Source of the DNA: Paenibacillus sp. OVF10
GTDB lineage: Bacteria > Bacillota > Bacilli > Paenibacillales > Paenibacillaceae
Assembly: GCA_022836915.1 (NCBI GenBank)
Contig: CP094668.1
Coordinates: 1,674,001-1,738,000, forward strand
Reading direction: 5' to 3'
Length of the DNA stretch: 64,000 nt
Part shown: in pieces, positions 1 to 9,529 of the stretch
Layout: the number at the start of each line of letters is the position of its first letter
How positions within the stretch are numbered: the stretch's first letter is position 1
Made by a program: the position numbers and the translations under genes
Notes under the pieces: model-generated
What the model was told of the DNA's origin: nothing
The model's database searches: none
The model's input: only the letters and a program-made list of their open reading frames with translations

Positions 1-1
1 C

Positions 2-1120
2 AAAGGCAAGACACTCAAATCTGTACCTGCCCGGTTCAAAAAAGATGGATATATCGCTGAACTGAAAGAGCTCAAATCGGATCTGGTGGATCAGTATCGC
101 CGGGCACGGCAGGAGCTGGAACGTTCGATGATTGCTGGAACATCCTTTACACGTGAGGAAATTACCAGTCTGATGCAAAATCCGGTTATACATCCGCTGG
201 TAAGAACGCTTATATTCCAGTCAGGTGACAAGACGGGACGATTCGATGTATCATCCAATGGTTTGGTTGCTCCTGGGCCGGAGGGTACGAACCATGCACT
301 ATCGGAACAGGATCAACTGTTGATTGCTCATCCGCTTCATCTGTATCAGAGCGGAAGCTGGAGTGAATTCCAGCGGGATCTGTTCACCCGTCAGGAGCGT
401 CAGCCCTTCAAGCAGGTATTCCGTGAGCTGTATCTTCCTAACGAGGACGAATTGGCTAATGGTACGGTGTCTCGTCGATACGCCGGATATCAGATTCAAC
501 CGAAAAAAGCAGTAGCTCTGCTTAAAGGACGCCAATGGACTGTCAGTTATGAGGAAGGTCTGCAGAAGGTAAGTTACGAGCACAATCTGATTGCGAATCT
601 CTATGCCATGGCAGATTGGTTCTCACCAGCAGATACGGAGGCACCTACCTTGGAGACGGTGCAGTTCTACGATCGTAAGAGCTACAAACCTGTAGCGCTG
701 CAAGATGTGCCGCTGACGTTCTTCTCGGAAGTTATGCGTGATATCGATCTGGTGGTCAGCGTTGCACATGTGGGAGGCGTAGATCCGGAAGCCAGCCTGA
801 CAACAATCGAGATGCGTCACGTCATTGTGAACGAGTCGTTGCGTCTGCTGAAGATCGACAATGTACGTTTGGACGGGAATTACGCACGAATTGATGGTGA
901 ATTGGGTGAGTATGCTGTTCATCTGGGGAGTGGTAATGTGTTCAAACAAGCTACAGGTGCACTTCATATTGTTCCGGTGCACAGTCAGCATCGGGGTCGA
1001 ATCTTCCTGCCATTCCTGGATGAAGATCCGAGAACAGCTGAGATTTTGTCCAAGGTGATGTTGCTCGCCGAAGATAAAAAGATCAAGGACCCGCAGATTC
1101 TTGCACAATTACAGAACTAG
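2..1120 (+). CDS. DUF4132 domain protein, C-terminal part (5' truncated by window)
   Basis: The reading frame is open from base 2, so the gene begins upstream of the window; the GTG at 86 is only the first possible start inside it. About 372 residues of the C-terminus are visible. The stretch with PNEDELANGTVSRRYAGYQI, then KVSYEHNLIANLYAMADWF, then a final segment with SLLRLLKI-like strands and the motif GSGNVFKQATGALHIVPV is typical of the C-terminal domain of DUF4132 proteins (the MolR/YehI type), which are large and of unknown biochemical role. It ends at TAG 1118-1120, followed at once by a strong terminator, so it is the last gene of its unit. Family call from memory of the conserved pattern; function not assignable. 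Confidence 0.75.
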   Translation, partial: KGKTLKSVPARFKKDGYIAELKELKSDLVDQYRRARQELERSMIAGTSFTREEITSLMQNPVIHPLVRTLIFQSGDKTGRFDVSSNGLVAPGPEGTNHALSEQDQLLIAHPLHLYQSGSWSEFQRDLFTRQERQPFKQVFRELYLPNEDELANGTVSRRYAGYQIQPKKAVALLKGRQWTVSYEEGLQKVSYEHNLIANLYAMADWFSPADTEAPTLETVQFYDRKSYKPVALQDVPLTFFSEVMRDIDLVVSVAHVGGVDPEASLTTIEMRHVIVNESLRLLKIDNVRLDGNYARIDGELGEYAVHLGSGNVFKQATGALHIVPVHSQHRGRIFLPFLDEDPRTAEILSKVMLLAEDKKIKDPQILAQLQN

Positions 1121-1138
1121 AAGTGATTGAACAGAAGT

Positions 1139-1168
1139 GAGCCGCCCCTCTTGGGGCGGTTTTTTATT
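1139..1168 (+). terminator. Rho-independent terminator
   Basis: A GCCGCCCC / GGGGCGGT stem with a short loop is followed by a run of T. It lies about 20 bases after the stop of the DUF4132 gene. Confidence 0.9.
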
Positions 1169-1170
1169 TG

Positions 1171-1782
1171 CTACTCCGATTTTAATGTAACTTCGAATCT
1201 CAATATAACGAGTGTAGAACAAGAATCATGGACGGAAAGTGGACAATATGGAGCAATTCCAACATAAAGGCAGCTGAAGAACCTGTTAAAAGGGACCTCA
1301 GTTGCTTTTATATTTTTGGATATTTCAATGGACCGGATTGGTTCCGTTTTCAAATAGACTTAGGACCCAGAGTGTGTCGACATATTCCTTAATCTGATAA
1401 TTAATTGCATTAATTGGTTGATCGGGAGTGGGTCGAACCGACTGTTTTTAAAAGTAAAGAATTTGTTCGAAAGTAGTTACGGAAATGTAAATAATTCGTT
1501 TTCTTGTTTTGTTATCTGAATTGTTAATATGGTGATTCCAAAGAACTAGGCTTGTTCTAATCGGTCATTTACCAAATTTAAGGGGATGTAATTCATGATC
1601 ATGTCGGCTATCGTTAGGAAGCGAAATCTGCTGACTTGCTTGCAGGCTGCAGTTTCAGAAGCCATGTGCAGGACAACCTGAATGCTTGAAAGACTGGGAT
1701 CAAGCCAGTTTGCATTCCCTTGTATACATGTATTCAATATGTGCACAAGAAAAATGATCAAGAGAGAAGGAGAACTTACAAC
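1171..1782. other. Intergenic region before the GH3 gene
   Basis: I see no convincing gene in these roughly 600 bases. A 28-codon frame at 1595-1681 has a possible ribosome site (AAGGGGATG) but no recognisable product. An interrupted dyad, CTTGTATACATGTATTCAA, at about 1719-1737 resembles GntR-type operator half sites and lies about 45 bases before the GH3 start, so promoter control of the glycosidase genes probably sits here. Confidence 0.35.
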
Positions 1783-4482
1783 ATGAACAGAAGACTCAAT
1801 CTGATTTTCCTCAAACGATGGTTTATGTTATTAATCATCGTGGCGGTTGCGGCTATGCCGCTGCACGCCTTCGCCGCGGAGGCGGAATCTGGGGCCAATC
1901 GTCCTTGGATGAACAAATCCTTGTCTGCGGAGGAACGCACCGAGCTGCTGCTCAAGGAGATGACGCTGGAGGAGAAAGTTGGATTCGTAACCGGTAAAGT
2001 AAATAACTATTATGGTTTCTATAATGATGGATTGGAGCGCCTCGGCATTCCGGCATTACAGATGGCAGACGGACCTGCAGGGGTACGTGTGGCTAACCCG
2101 GATGTGCAGGACAAAAAGTCCACGGCACTGCCTGCACCCATCGCGCTTGCCGCTTCCTGGGATACCAATCTGGCCAAGAAATATGGCGATCTGATCGGTC
2201 AGGAAGCACATGATACAACACATAATGTAGTGCTTGGTCCTGGGCTTGATATTGCACGTACACCATGGGGTTCCCGGAACTTTGAATCGCTCGGGGAAGA
2301 TCCATTGCTGGCTTCCGGCATGGGTGCAGCGTATGTGAACGGGATTCAAAGCAATCCGGTTATCGCTACAGCGAAGCACTACATCCTGAACAACCAGGAG
2401 ACAGAGCGTTTTACCACCAATGCAACAGCCAGCGAACGTGCCATTCAGGAAGTCTATGCACGTCCGTTCCAGGCGATGGTTGAAAAAGCGGATCTTGGTT
2501 CTGCAATGTGTTCATTTAACCAGGTGAACGGTACATACGCTTGTGAGAACAAGGAGATGCTGACCGATGTCCTTCGGGATCAGTTTGGCTTCGAAGGGTT
2601 TGTTATGAGTGACTACGGTGCAAACTTCAGCACAGCCAAATCCGCCAATGCGGGTCTGGATCTGGAGACACCTGGAGAGCCGTATGGCAAATGGGGAGAC
2701 AAATTGCTGGAAGCCGTGAACAATGGCGAAGTCAGCGAGCAAACCATTGATGAGAAGGTTAGACGCATTTTGCTTCAAATGTTCGATAAAGGGCTGTTCG
2801 ATAACCCTGTAACGAATACACAAATCAATGCCAAGAAAGACGGCAAACAGGCACGTGAAATTGCAGAAGAGAGCATGGTTCTTTTGCAAAACAACGATAA
2901 TGTACTGCCGCTGTCCAAGAAAAACGTGAAATCCATCGCTGTCATCGGACCGGATGCAGATAACGCATCTGCTGCTGGTGGAGGTAGCAGTCTCGTTAAT
3001 CCGAAGTATACGGTGAGCCCGCTTGAAGGGATTCGTAACCGTGCAGGAAACGGTGTAGATGTGCAATATGCAGCCGGAACCGATCCAATCTCGGCAGGAG
3101 ATGCGTTTAACGGACCGTCCGCGGTACCATCCACGCTCTTGTCTCCAGCGGGTGTTAACGAAAGTGGTTCAGACAATGCGAAAAACGGACTGCATGCCGA
3201 ATATTGGACGAACAAGGACATGGAGGGCAATCCTGAACTGGTCCGCACGGATAATCAGGTGAACATGAATCTTGGATTTTACAACTATGAAGGCTTCAAT
3301 GCACAGTCGTCTAAACTTCCGGTGACGCCAACGAAGTTTAATAGCAAAATGTCCGCTCGTTGGACAGGTTCCATTACGGCACCGAAAACAGGTGATTACA
3401 AACTGTCTCTGACCAGTCTGGGTTCTGCAAAACTATACGTGGATGATCAGCTGCTGGTAGACAATCAAGGTGCGACACTGAGCACTACAAAGAAAGAAAT
3501 CACGCTTAAAGAAGGCGAGTCTCACAACATTCGGATTGAATATCGTACAGATTTCCCGGTACAAACCAGTCATGATATGGGAGCTCAGGTTCGTTTCGGC
3601 TGGGAAGCTCCAGAAGATGCTGTTGATGCCAAGATGCAAAAAGCAGTTGAGTTGGCGAAAAAATCCGATGTTGCCGTTGTGGTAACTCGCACGTATGACA
3701 GTGAAGGTTACGTAGACCGTTCCGACCTGGAACTGCCGAATAACCAGGAGCAGCTGATCCGCAAGGTAGCGGCAGCCAATCCAAAAACGATCGTGGTGCA
3801 AATGAGTGGTCGCGCTGTTGAAATGGATTCCTGGCAAAAAGAAGTGCCATCCATCGTTCAGGCTTGGTATGCAGGTCAGGAACAAGGTAATGCAGTGGCA
3901 CGTGTTCTGTTCGGCGATGTGAATCCATCCGGTAAGTTGCCGGTGACGTTCCCATCAGATGATTCCCAAACTCCGGTATCCACTGCGGAACAATTCCCGG
4001 GTGTGAATGGGGTGGGCAACTACTCCGAAGGTATCTTTGTAGGGTATAAAGGATATGACAAAGAAGGCATGACACCGGCGTTTGCCTTTGGACACGGACT
4101 GTCTTATACCGATTTTAATTATCGTAATCTGCATGTGAAAAACACAGGCAAAGGCGACAAAGCAACCGTAGAAGTATCCCTGAACTTACGTAACACCGGT
4201 AAAGTTGCCGGTGCGGAAGTTGTACAGGTCTATGTTGGCAATCTGCCAACTAAAGTTGAAACTCCAGAGAAGCAGCTTGCTGGTTGGGCGAAGGTAGATC
4301 TGAAAGCAGGCAAGCAGCAACGGGTCAACATTCAACTGGATCGCAGCGCATTGTCCTATTGGGATGAAACATCGCATGAATGGGTAATGCCTAAGGGTAA
4401 AGTCCAATTGTATGTTGGCAGTGCATCGGATGATATCCGTCTGACAGGCAGTGTGAATATCGGAAGCAAGTCCGGTAAATAA
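1783..4482 (+). CDS. Secreted GH3 beta-glucosidase with PA14 insertion
   Basis: 899 residues from ATG 1783, which has the ribosome site AGAGAAGGAG; an upstream TTG/ATG frame extension from 1720 is not needed. Residues 1-32 form a signal peptide ending AFAA. The GH3 (alpha/beta)8 barrel follows, with the nucleophile Asp277 in the motif VMSDYGA. The second GH3 domain starts near 370, carries a PA14 insertion at about 466-606 (begins NGLHAEYW), then resumes with the likely acid/base Glu641 in DSEGYVDRSDLELP. A fibronectin type III-like domain ends the protein. This is the usual architecture of PA14-containing GH3 enzymes that cut beta-glucosides or short oligosaccharides at the non-reducing end. 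It is followed after about 140 bases by a GH30 gene on the same strand, so the two may be co-transcribed. Confidence 0.92.
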   Translation: MNRRLNLIFLKRWFMLLIIVAVAAMPLHAFAAEAESGANRPWMNKSLSAEERTELLLKEMTLEEKVGFVTGKVNNYYGFYNDGLERLGIPALQMADGPAGVRVANPDVQDKKSTALPAPIALAASWDTNLAKKYGDLIGQEAHDTTHNVVLGPGLDIARTPWGSRNFESLGEDPLLASGMGAAYVNGIQSNPVIATAKHYILNNQETERFTTNATASERAIQEVYARPFQAMVEKADLGSAMCSFNQVNGTYACENKEMLTDVLRDQFGFEGFVMSDYGANFSTAKSANAGLDLETPGEPYGKWGDKLLEAVNNGEVSEQTIDEKVRRILLQMFDKGLFDNPVTNTQINAKKDGKQAREIAEESMVLLQNNDNVLPLSKKNVKSIAVIGPDADNASAAGGGSSLVNPKYTVSPLEGIRNRAGNGVDVQYAAGTDPISAGDAFNGPSAVPSTLLSPAGVNESGSDNAKNGLHAEYWTNKDMEGNPELVRTDNQVNMNLGFYNYEGFNAQSSKLPVTPTKFNSKMSARWTGSITAPKTGDYKLSLTSLGSAKLYVDDQLLVDNQGATLSTTKKEITLKEGESHNIRIEYRTDFPVQTSHDMGAQVRFGWEAPEDAVDAKMQKAVELAKKSDVAVVVTRTYDSEGYVDRSDLELPNNQEQLIRKVAAANPKTIVVQMSGRAVEMDSWQKEVPSIVQAWYAGQEQGNAVARVLFGDVNPSGKLPVTFPSDDSQTPVSTAEQFPGVNGVGNYSEGIFVGYKGYDKEGMTPAFAFGHGLSYTDFNYRNLHVKNTGKGDKATVEVSLNLRNTGKVAGAEVVQVYVGNLPTKVETPEKQLAGWAKVDLKAGKQQRVNIQLDRSALSYWDETSHEWVMPKGKVQLYVGSASDDIRLTGSVNIGSKSGK

Positions 4483-4496
4483 AATTGCAATCAGGG

Positions 4497-4532
4497 AGAT
4501 TGGAAGGTTGTTCTCCCAGTGAAGTTATTCCG
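4497..4532 (+). repeat. Fragment of intergenic repeat family 1
   Basis: The bases GATTGGAAGGTTGTTCT followed by a CAGTG match the right part of the ~190-base repeat found complete near 14.9 kb, 47.8 kb and 51.7 kb. Only this end is recognisable. Confidence 0.45.
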
Positions 4533-4624
4533 TTAAATGCAGTTTGTTCTACTTCATATAGATTAGGAAAATGAGTCGTGGCCTAGTGGCCGCGGCTTTT
4601 TCCACAATGGAAGGAGAGTGAAGC

Positions 4625-6196
4625 GTGATGAACATAGGCTGGGGAGAGTATCCCAAACGATGGATAATCCTATTGATCGCAGCTGTTTGTTGTGTCGGTA
4701 TAGGAAGCTGGCTTATCTTCAACCGAAGTGAACAACCCGCTCCGCCACCGGTTATGGACAAACAGAGAACGGCCGAAGTCTGGTTAACCACGGGAGATCA
4801 GCAAAATCTGCTTACACCACAGAAACCCATTCCAATTACAGATCAACATGATGCAGACACAAGCTCTTCAGATTCTACAACGCAGGAGTCTGATACTTCC
4901 CCGTCGGAGTTTAGCATACAGATTGACCCGGACAAGAACTACCAGACCATGGATGGTTTCGGTGCAGCGATGACGGGTTCATCTGCGCATCTGATTAATC
5001 AGCTTCCAGAGGAGCAGCAAGAGCAACTGCTGAAGGAACTGTTTACGACGAAAGGCTTGAATATGGATATGGTGCGTCACACGATTGGTGCCTCCGATTA
5101 TTCGGTAGATGAATCAGGCGCGGCTTCAAGTTATACCTATGATGATATCGAGTCCGGCACGGATTATGACATGGAACACTTTTCGATCGATAAAGATCAG
5201 GAAGTTGTGAATATGCTGAAGAGTGTGACTGAGCTGAAACCGGATCTTAACGTACTGGGCACACCGTGGACGGCTCCGGCCTGGATGAAGTATGGGGAGA
5301 AGACCACGAACGGTTGGTATCTGGATTACAACGATCCTCAGGTGTACGAAGCGTACGCAAGATATTTTGTGAAATATATCAAAGCTTATCAGACAAAGGG
5401 CATTCCCATCTACGGGATCACGTTGCAAAATGAACCGGAGTTCACCTCGGACAAATATCCGAGTATGAGTATGGGAGCTGAAGAACAAGCGATGTTCATA
5501 CGGGATTATCTAGGCCCTGCGCTACAGGATGCGGGACTGGATACGCGAATCATCGCGTATGATCATAACTGGGATCAGGCGGTTGAATATACCAGCAAGG
5601 TGCTCGGTGATGAGCAGGCTGCTGTCTACATCGATGGATCTGCTTTCCACTGTTATGCAGGTGATCCATCGGCCATGTCGGAAGTGCATGAGCGCTTCCC
5701 GGACAAAAATATCTATTTTACCGAATGTAGTGGTGGGGAGTGGAGTCCTGATTTTGGCGAGAATCTGAGCTGGCAGATGTCCAATCTCATCATTGGTGCA
5801 CCTCGCAACTGGGCGAAAAATGTTCTGCTCTGGAACATCGTACTCGATCCGCAAGGTGGACCTACGAATGGTGGCTGTGAGAACTGTCGTGGGGTTGTGA
5901 CAATTGACCCGGACAGTGATGAAATCACTAGAAATGTCGAGTATTATGCGTTAGGCCACATCAGCCGTTATGTACGTCCGGGAGCTGTGAGAGTTGTTTC
6001 CACGCAAGAACAGGGCAAGATCGAGAACGTAACCTTCCGCAATCCGGATGGAACGATGGTGCTAGTTGCGGCTAACACGGGCGAGGCAGAAGTTTCCTTT
6101 GATGTAGTCATAGATGGAGATTTATTTCGATATATACTGCCATCCCAATCGGCAGCAACCTTCCGTTGGAAGCCAAAAACGGAGGTAGAACGTTGA
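4625..6196 (+). CDS. GH30 family glycosidase, membrane-anchored or secreted
   Basis: 523 residues. GTG 4625 and ATG 4628 are both usable, with the ribosome site GGAAGGAGAG upstream. Residues 13-33 form one hydrophobic segment followed by a Pro-rich, acidic, low-complexity linker (about 38-95), so the enzyme is either anchored outside the membrane or released. The catalytic domain begins near residue 100 with the GH30 start motif MDGFGAAMTGSSA. The acid/base Glu270 lies in LQNEPEF and the nucleophile Glu367 in YFTECSGGEW, both typical of GH30 glucosylceramidase-like glucosidases/glucanases. The C-terminal beta-sandwich (FRNPDGTMVLVAANT) is present. It follows the GH3 gene; together they suggest breakdown of a beta-linked glucan or glycoside. 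Exact substrate cannot be told. Confidence 0.9.
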   Translation: MMNIGWGEYPKRWIILLIAAVCCVGIGSWLIFNRSEQPAPPPVMDKQRTAEVWLTTGDQQNLLTPQKPIPITDQHDADTSSSDSTTQESDTSPSEFSIQIDPDKNYQTMDGFGAAMTGSSAHLINQLPEEQQEQLLKELFTTKGLNMDMVRHTIGASDYSVDESGAASSYTYDDIESGTDYDMEHFSIDKDQEVVNMLKSVTELKPDLNVLGTPWTAPAWMKYGEKTTNGWYLDYNDPQVYEAYARYFVKYIKAYQTKGIPIYGITLQNEPEFTSDKYPSMSMGAEEQAMFIRDYLGPALQDAGLDTRIIAYDHNWDQAVEYTSKVLGDEQAAVYIDGSAFHCYAGDPSAMSEVHERFPDKNIYFTECSGGEWSPDFGENLSWQMSNLIIGAPRNWAKNVLLWNIVLDPQGGPTNGGCENCRGVVTIDPDSDEITRNVEYYALGHISRYVRPGAVRVVSTQEQGKIENVTFRNPDGTMVLVAANTGEAEVSFDVVIDGDLFRYILPSQSAATFRWKPKTEVER

Positions 6197-6279
6197 CTCA
6201 AGATTGGAAATTATGGGTACAGATTGAATGATGGACATGGTAAAATAAACGTAGAGTTATTTCAAATTTGATGTATTAA

Positions 6280-6307
6280 ACAAGTCCGATCCCAGGATCG
6301 GGCTTTT
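6280..6307 (+). terminator. Rho-independent terminator
   Basis: CCGATCC / GGATCGG stem followed by TTTT, about 85 bases after the GH30 stop. Confidence 0.85.
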
Positions 6308-6345
6308 ACATAACCTTTTTACTTTTAATAGAAAAGGAGAATACG

Positions 6346-6816
6346 TTGGACATGTTAGTCGTTGCATATCGGGAACAGGATCATGACAAGTTGGTTGGAA
6401 TCTGGGAGAGAGCTGTGCGGGCAACCCATACGTTTTTGGAAGAGCATCATATTCAGTTCTACAAAAAAGTGGTGAGCGATGTGTTGCAACAAAGACAAGT
6501 CGAGGTTTGGGAAGCGCTGAATACAGAGCAACAACCGGTGGGTTTTATTGGTGTGGATGATAACTTTATCGAGATGTTATTTGTGGATCCGAGCCAACAC
6601 GGACAGGGTCTGGGACGTCTTCTAATAGACCATGCCTTCAAAATCAAAGGCCGTCACCTCAAGGTGGATGTTAATGAGCAGAATACTGGAGCAGCCCGAT
6701 TCTATCAAAAGATGGGATTTGTACAGATGGGTCGTTCCGAAATGGATAGTTCCGGTAATCCGTTCCCGCTGTTGCATCTGGAGATCAAACAGGAACAGGC
6801 CGAGAGATTGTCGTAA
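6346..6816 (+). CDS. GNAT acetyltransferase, YjaB-like
   Basis: 156 residues if started at TTG 6346 (GGAG six bases upstream); ATG 6352 is the alternative, two codons in. The whole length follows the pattern of the E. coli YjaB family: IWERAVRATHTFLEEHHI at the start, MLFVDPSQHGQGLGRLLIDHA as the acetyl-CoA binding motif A, then VDVNEQNTGAARFYQKMGF and a PLLHLEI end. It acetylates an unknown small molecule or protein in the cytoplasm. It stands alone between two terminators' worth of space and the WXG100 gene, which begins 46 bases later and may share its promoter. Confidence 0.85.
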   Translation: MDMLVVAYREQDHDKLVGIWERAVRATHTFLEEHHIQFYKKVVSDVLQQRQVEVWEALNTEQQPVGFIGVDDNFIEMLFVDPSQHGQGLGRLLIDHAFKIKGRHLKVDVNEQNTGAARFYQKMGFVQMGRSEMDSSGNPFPLLHLEIKQEQAERLS

Positions 6817-6862
6817 TGGATAGACCACGTGATATAAATGACCAGGATGAGGAGTGTGCAGG

Positions 6863-7849
6863 ATGACACAGATCAAGGTGACACCGGAACAACTGGAGAC
6901 GGTCAGTGGGCAATTCGCTCAGGCACATCAGCAATTATCGGGCTTCATGTCCACATTGGACGGCAAGATGAGTGTCATGCGCAGCAACTGGGATGGCATG
7001 GAACGGGAACGCTTCTATAGCGATTATTCAACCGCTCAAGGCACGATGAAATCTGTTCTGGAGCTGGTTCTGTCCATTCAGTCGGAGCTTAAGAAGATTG
7101 CCGAGCGTTTCCGCACGACAGATGAAGAGGCGGTGAGCCAGGCAATCATGACGGCGCTGACCGCAGCGCGGGCGCTATCAACCATGGGCAAAAATAAAGG
7201 CGATGATCTGGACAAAACGCCAGGTCCACCAAAGAACATGGATGAATGGGCTGAGAAGGATGCCGAGAAATACCAGAACTATGAGGAAATGCTGAAGAAA
7301 GCCAAAGAGATGGGTGACGAAGAACTGGCACAGCAGATTCAGGCCAGCATGAACATCATTCGACTTCAGTATGAAGATGTAATCTATCAGACTGACCCCA
7401 ATACGGGCAAAACGGTGAAAATTACCGAGGATTCCATCGTAGGTACGTATCAGGTGAAAAGCGACAAGGGCGAAACGACTACCATCAGTCTGGATAAACA
7501 GGGCAATGTGGTGGACTATAGCAAAGATACGGAAAAGTATAGGTATTCGGAGCAAACGCACACGACTAGTCAAGGCGAGCATCTCTTTGGCAAAGCAGCA
7601 CAAACGGCTACAGCCTACGGCATTGGTCTGCTGCTCACAAGCAAGACGGGCTCTGCCTTCACGGAACATGCGACAGGACTAGGTTCATCCTTCGTCGCGG
7701 ACAAATTCCTGTTCTCCGTGCCGGAGGAAGGCGAGACACGTACGATGATCTACCGTACCAATAAGGAAACGGGCAAAATGGAAAATATGATCGTGGTCAC
7801 GCGTGGCGACAACGATATTGAATATACTCCGTGGCGGGATTACTTCTAA
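6863..7849 (+). CDS. WXG100/LXG-type type VII secretion substrate with unknown C-terminal domain
   Basis: 328 residues from ATG 6863 (GAGGAG eight bases upstream), three codons inside the longer possible frame. Residues 1-95 form an alpha-helical hairpin with the central turn SNWDGMERERFY, the WXG signature of type VII (ESX/Yuk) secreted proteins. A charged helical middle follows (about 105-175). The C-terminal 150 residues are predicted globular, with a TISLDKQGNVVDYSKDTEKY strand region and the ending DIEYTPWRDYF; I do not recognise this domain. No toxin motif is visible and no immunity gene follows, since the next gene is a convergent channel gene behind a strong terminator. A second WXG protein lies at 27.6 kb. 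Secretion role is inferred from the N-terminus only. Confidence 0.75.
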   Translation: MTQIKVTPEQLETVSGQFAQAHQQLSGFMSTLDGKMSVMRSNWDGMERERFYSDYSTAQGTMKSVLELVLSIQSELKKIAERFRTTDEEAVSQAIMTALTAARALSTMGKNKGDDLDKTPGPPKNMDEWAEKDAEKYQNYEEMLKKAKEMGDEELAQQIQASMNIIRLQYEDVIYQTDPNTGKTVKITEDSIVGTYQVKSDKGETTTISLDKQGNVVDYSKDTEKYRYSEQTHTTSQGEHLFGKAAQTATAYGIGLLLTSKTGSAFTEHATGLGSSFVADKFLFSVPEEGETRTMIYRTNKETGKMENMIVVTRGDNDIEYTPWRDYF

Positions 7850-7994
7850 GCCACGGATGGGGTTGGCAAGCGGGCAACACAGGGGTACCTGATTGCTGCC
7901 TGCTTGCCGACCCACCCCTGGAGCCATGTGGTTGTGTATCACATGGCTATGCGTGTGGAGGGCAGGCAGCTTATCCGTGAGCCTGCCCATAGAG

Positions 7995-8044
7995 AACACC
8001 CCGGCAACCTTCTCCCTGAGATGGGAAGGTTGCCGGGGTGTTTA
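7995..8044. terminator. Bidirectional terminator between convergent genes
   Basis: A very long perfect stem, ACACCCCGGCAACCTTC against GAAGGTTGCCGGGGTGT, with a loop of about 11 bases and A/T flanks on both sides. It separates the WXG100 gene and the convergent channel gene. Confidence 0.92.
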
Positions 8045-8111
8045 TAGTTTTGCTTACCGATTCGCCACGGTCAATGGACCGGGCTGGAAGGGACTCTTTT
8101 TTTGCCAGAGA

Positions 8112-8900
8112 TTAATGGGTCTCTTCATCCAGAAACGGTTTGTTCACCGCATAATACATAAAGCCCATCAGCAGCACACCACCAACCAGATTACCCAAGG
8201 TCACGGGAACCAGGTTGTGAAGCACACCTTCAAATGAGATCGTCCCCGGGTGGTTCAGCACAAGTGCAATCGCGAACGTACACATATTGGCGATGCTGTG
8301 CTCGTATCCCGAGATGAAGAAGCAGAATACAAAGAGCATCATGGCAAACATTTTGGCTCCATTCTCCTTCATGAACATCGGCACAAAGAACGCCATACAT
8401 ACAAGCCAGTTACACAGGATTCCCCGGAAAAAGAGCTGCATCGTCGGAACTTCCATCTTGTGCTCCACCACGCTTAACAGAAAACCATTCACCTGAGACG
8501 AATCGAACAATCCCGTCAGGTAGATTAACAGGGCAAACACAGCTGCGCCCATCAGGTTACCGCTATAACTCGCTATCCACAGCTTGATCACTTCGAACCA
8601 GCGCAATTTCTTGCGCAGCGCCGCATACGTGTAATAAAACGTATTGCCCGTGAACAGGTCACCCCCGCCATAGGCGATCAGAATGATGGCCGCTCCAAAC
8701 GTAATTGCTGCCATCGGATAGGTAAACGGGGACTGCTCCATATAAAAGAAGTTACCTGTCTTAAACGCCACGATGACGCCGAATCCGATAAACATACTGG
8801 CCAGCATGGAGCGTGCAAGGTACCTGATTAGACTTTGTTTGTAAATCTTGTGTTTCTTCAAAGCTAGTTGTTCGACGTTGCGTAAAGCTTCCGTTTCCAT
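8112..8900 (-). CDS. Formate/nitrite transporter (FNT) family channel
   Basis: 262 residues from ATG 8898-8900, chosen because GGAGGAGAATT lies directly upstream; a longer frame to 8936 has no ribosome site. Six or so hydrophobic membrane segments and the FNT signatures are present: FKTGNFFYMEQSP, YGGGDLFTGNTFYY, GNLMGAA, CNWLVCMAFF and the substrate-filter region SGYEHSIANMCTF, followed by TLGNLVGG. These proteins form pentameric channels for formate, nitrite or similar small anions. The sequence resembles Bacillus YwcJ rather than NirC or FocA linked to a metabolic operon. It is a single gene, convergent with the WXG100 gene. Confidence 0.92.
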   Translation of the reverse strand: METEALRNVEQLALKKHKIYKQSLIRYLARSMLASMFIGFGVIVAFKTGNFFYMEQSPFTYPMAAITFGAAIILIAYGGGDLFTGNTFYYTYAALRKKLRWFEVIKLWIASYSGNLMGAAVFALLIYLTGLFDSSQVNGFLLSVVEHKMEVPTMQLFFRGILCNWLVCMAFFVPMFMKENGAKMFAMMLFVFCFFISGYEHSIANMCTFAIALVLNHPGTISFEGVLHNLVPVTLGNLVGGVLLMGFMYYAVNKPFLDEETH

Positions 8901-8974
8901 AATTCTCCTCCAATAGCATGGTGTCTTGCTTACCATTATAACGAAATTATGGAAATTGGGGAGGGGGACTTGGT

Positions 8975-9502
8975 TTATTGATTATAACTTCCTTGATTCG
9001 AATGCAGTACCCGCATTGCAGAAGAGCCAAAATCAGGATCGGATTGAAGCGATTCTAACGCGGATGTTGCACCATTAACTTGTTGATGTGCAACAAGAAT
9101 AGCAAAGGCCGCTCCTCTGACTAATATGTAGGCATTTCCCTCCAGAACTTCCTGAGCCAATTGAATCTCGGCTTCTGTAATGGGCAATAGAGCGAGAGTT
9201 TGCAAGACGTAATTCTGTACATCCTCATCTTCTTCTGAGTCACGAACAAGTTGCGCGGCAGCATGAAGGATTTCACCCAGAAGAGCAGAGGAGCCTGCCA
9301 TCCCTAAAGCTCGCCATGCTTCGATACGGATGAGATCCTCTTCATGTGTATCCATGCCAATAGCGAGAACTTGCTGAGTCAGGTGATCATCGGTTAGTTC
9401 GATCAGATCACGAAGTGCTTGTAGTTTTTCTTCTCCGCTAATTTCGTTAAAATCAGGGTGTTCATTGTTGTTACTATGATTTAAATCAGACATGTCAGAC
9501 AT
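8975..9502 (-). CDS. Small HEAT-like repeat protein, unknown role
   Basis: 175 residues from ATG 9500-9502 (GGAGG upstream); a second ATG at 9493 is possible. After an acidic N-terminus the protein is a series of alpha-helical pairs, for example LQALRDLIELTDDHLTQQVLAIGMDTHEEDLIRIEAWRALG and VRGAAFAILVAHQQVNG, which read as three or four HEAT-type repeats. Such small repeat proteins are common as immunity or adaptor genes beside toxin loci. It lies 27 bases downstream of a colicin-type immunity gene on the same strand, so the two are probably one transcript. No catalytic motif is visible. I quote helix pattern only; the family is not certain. Confidence 0.6.
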   Translation of the reverse strand: MSDMSDLNHSNNNEHPDFNEISGEEKLQALRDLIELTDDHLTQQVLAIGMDTHEEDLIRIEAWRALGMAGSSALLGEILHAAAQLVRDSEEDEDVQNYVLQTLALLPITEAEIQLAQEVLEGNAYILVRGAAFAILVAHQQVNGATSALESLQSDPDFGSSAMRVLHSNQGSYNQ

Positions 9503-9529
9503 ATCCTACCGTTCACCTCCAGAGTTATA

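Noticed and set aside
1595..1681. 28-codon frame with a possible ribosome site before the GH3 gene
   Set aside because: Too short, no recognisable product and no support beyond an AAGGGGATG site; kept only as a note in the intergenic entry.
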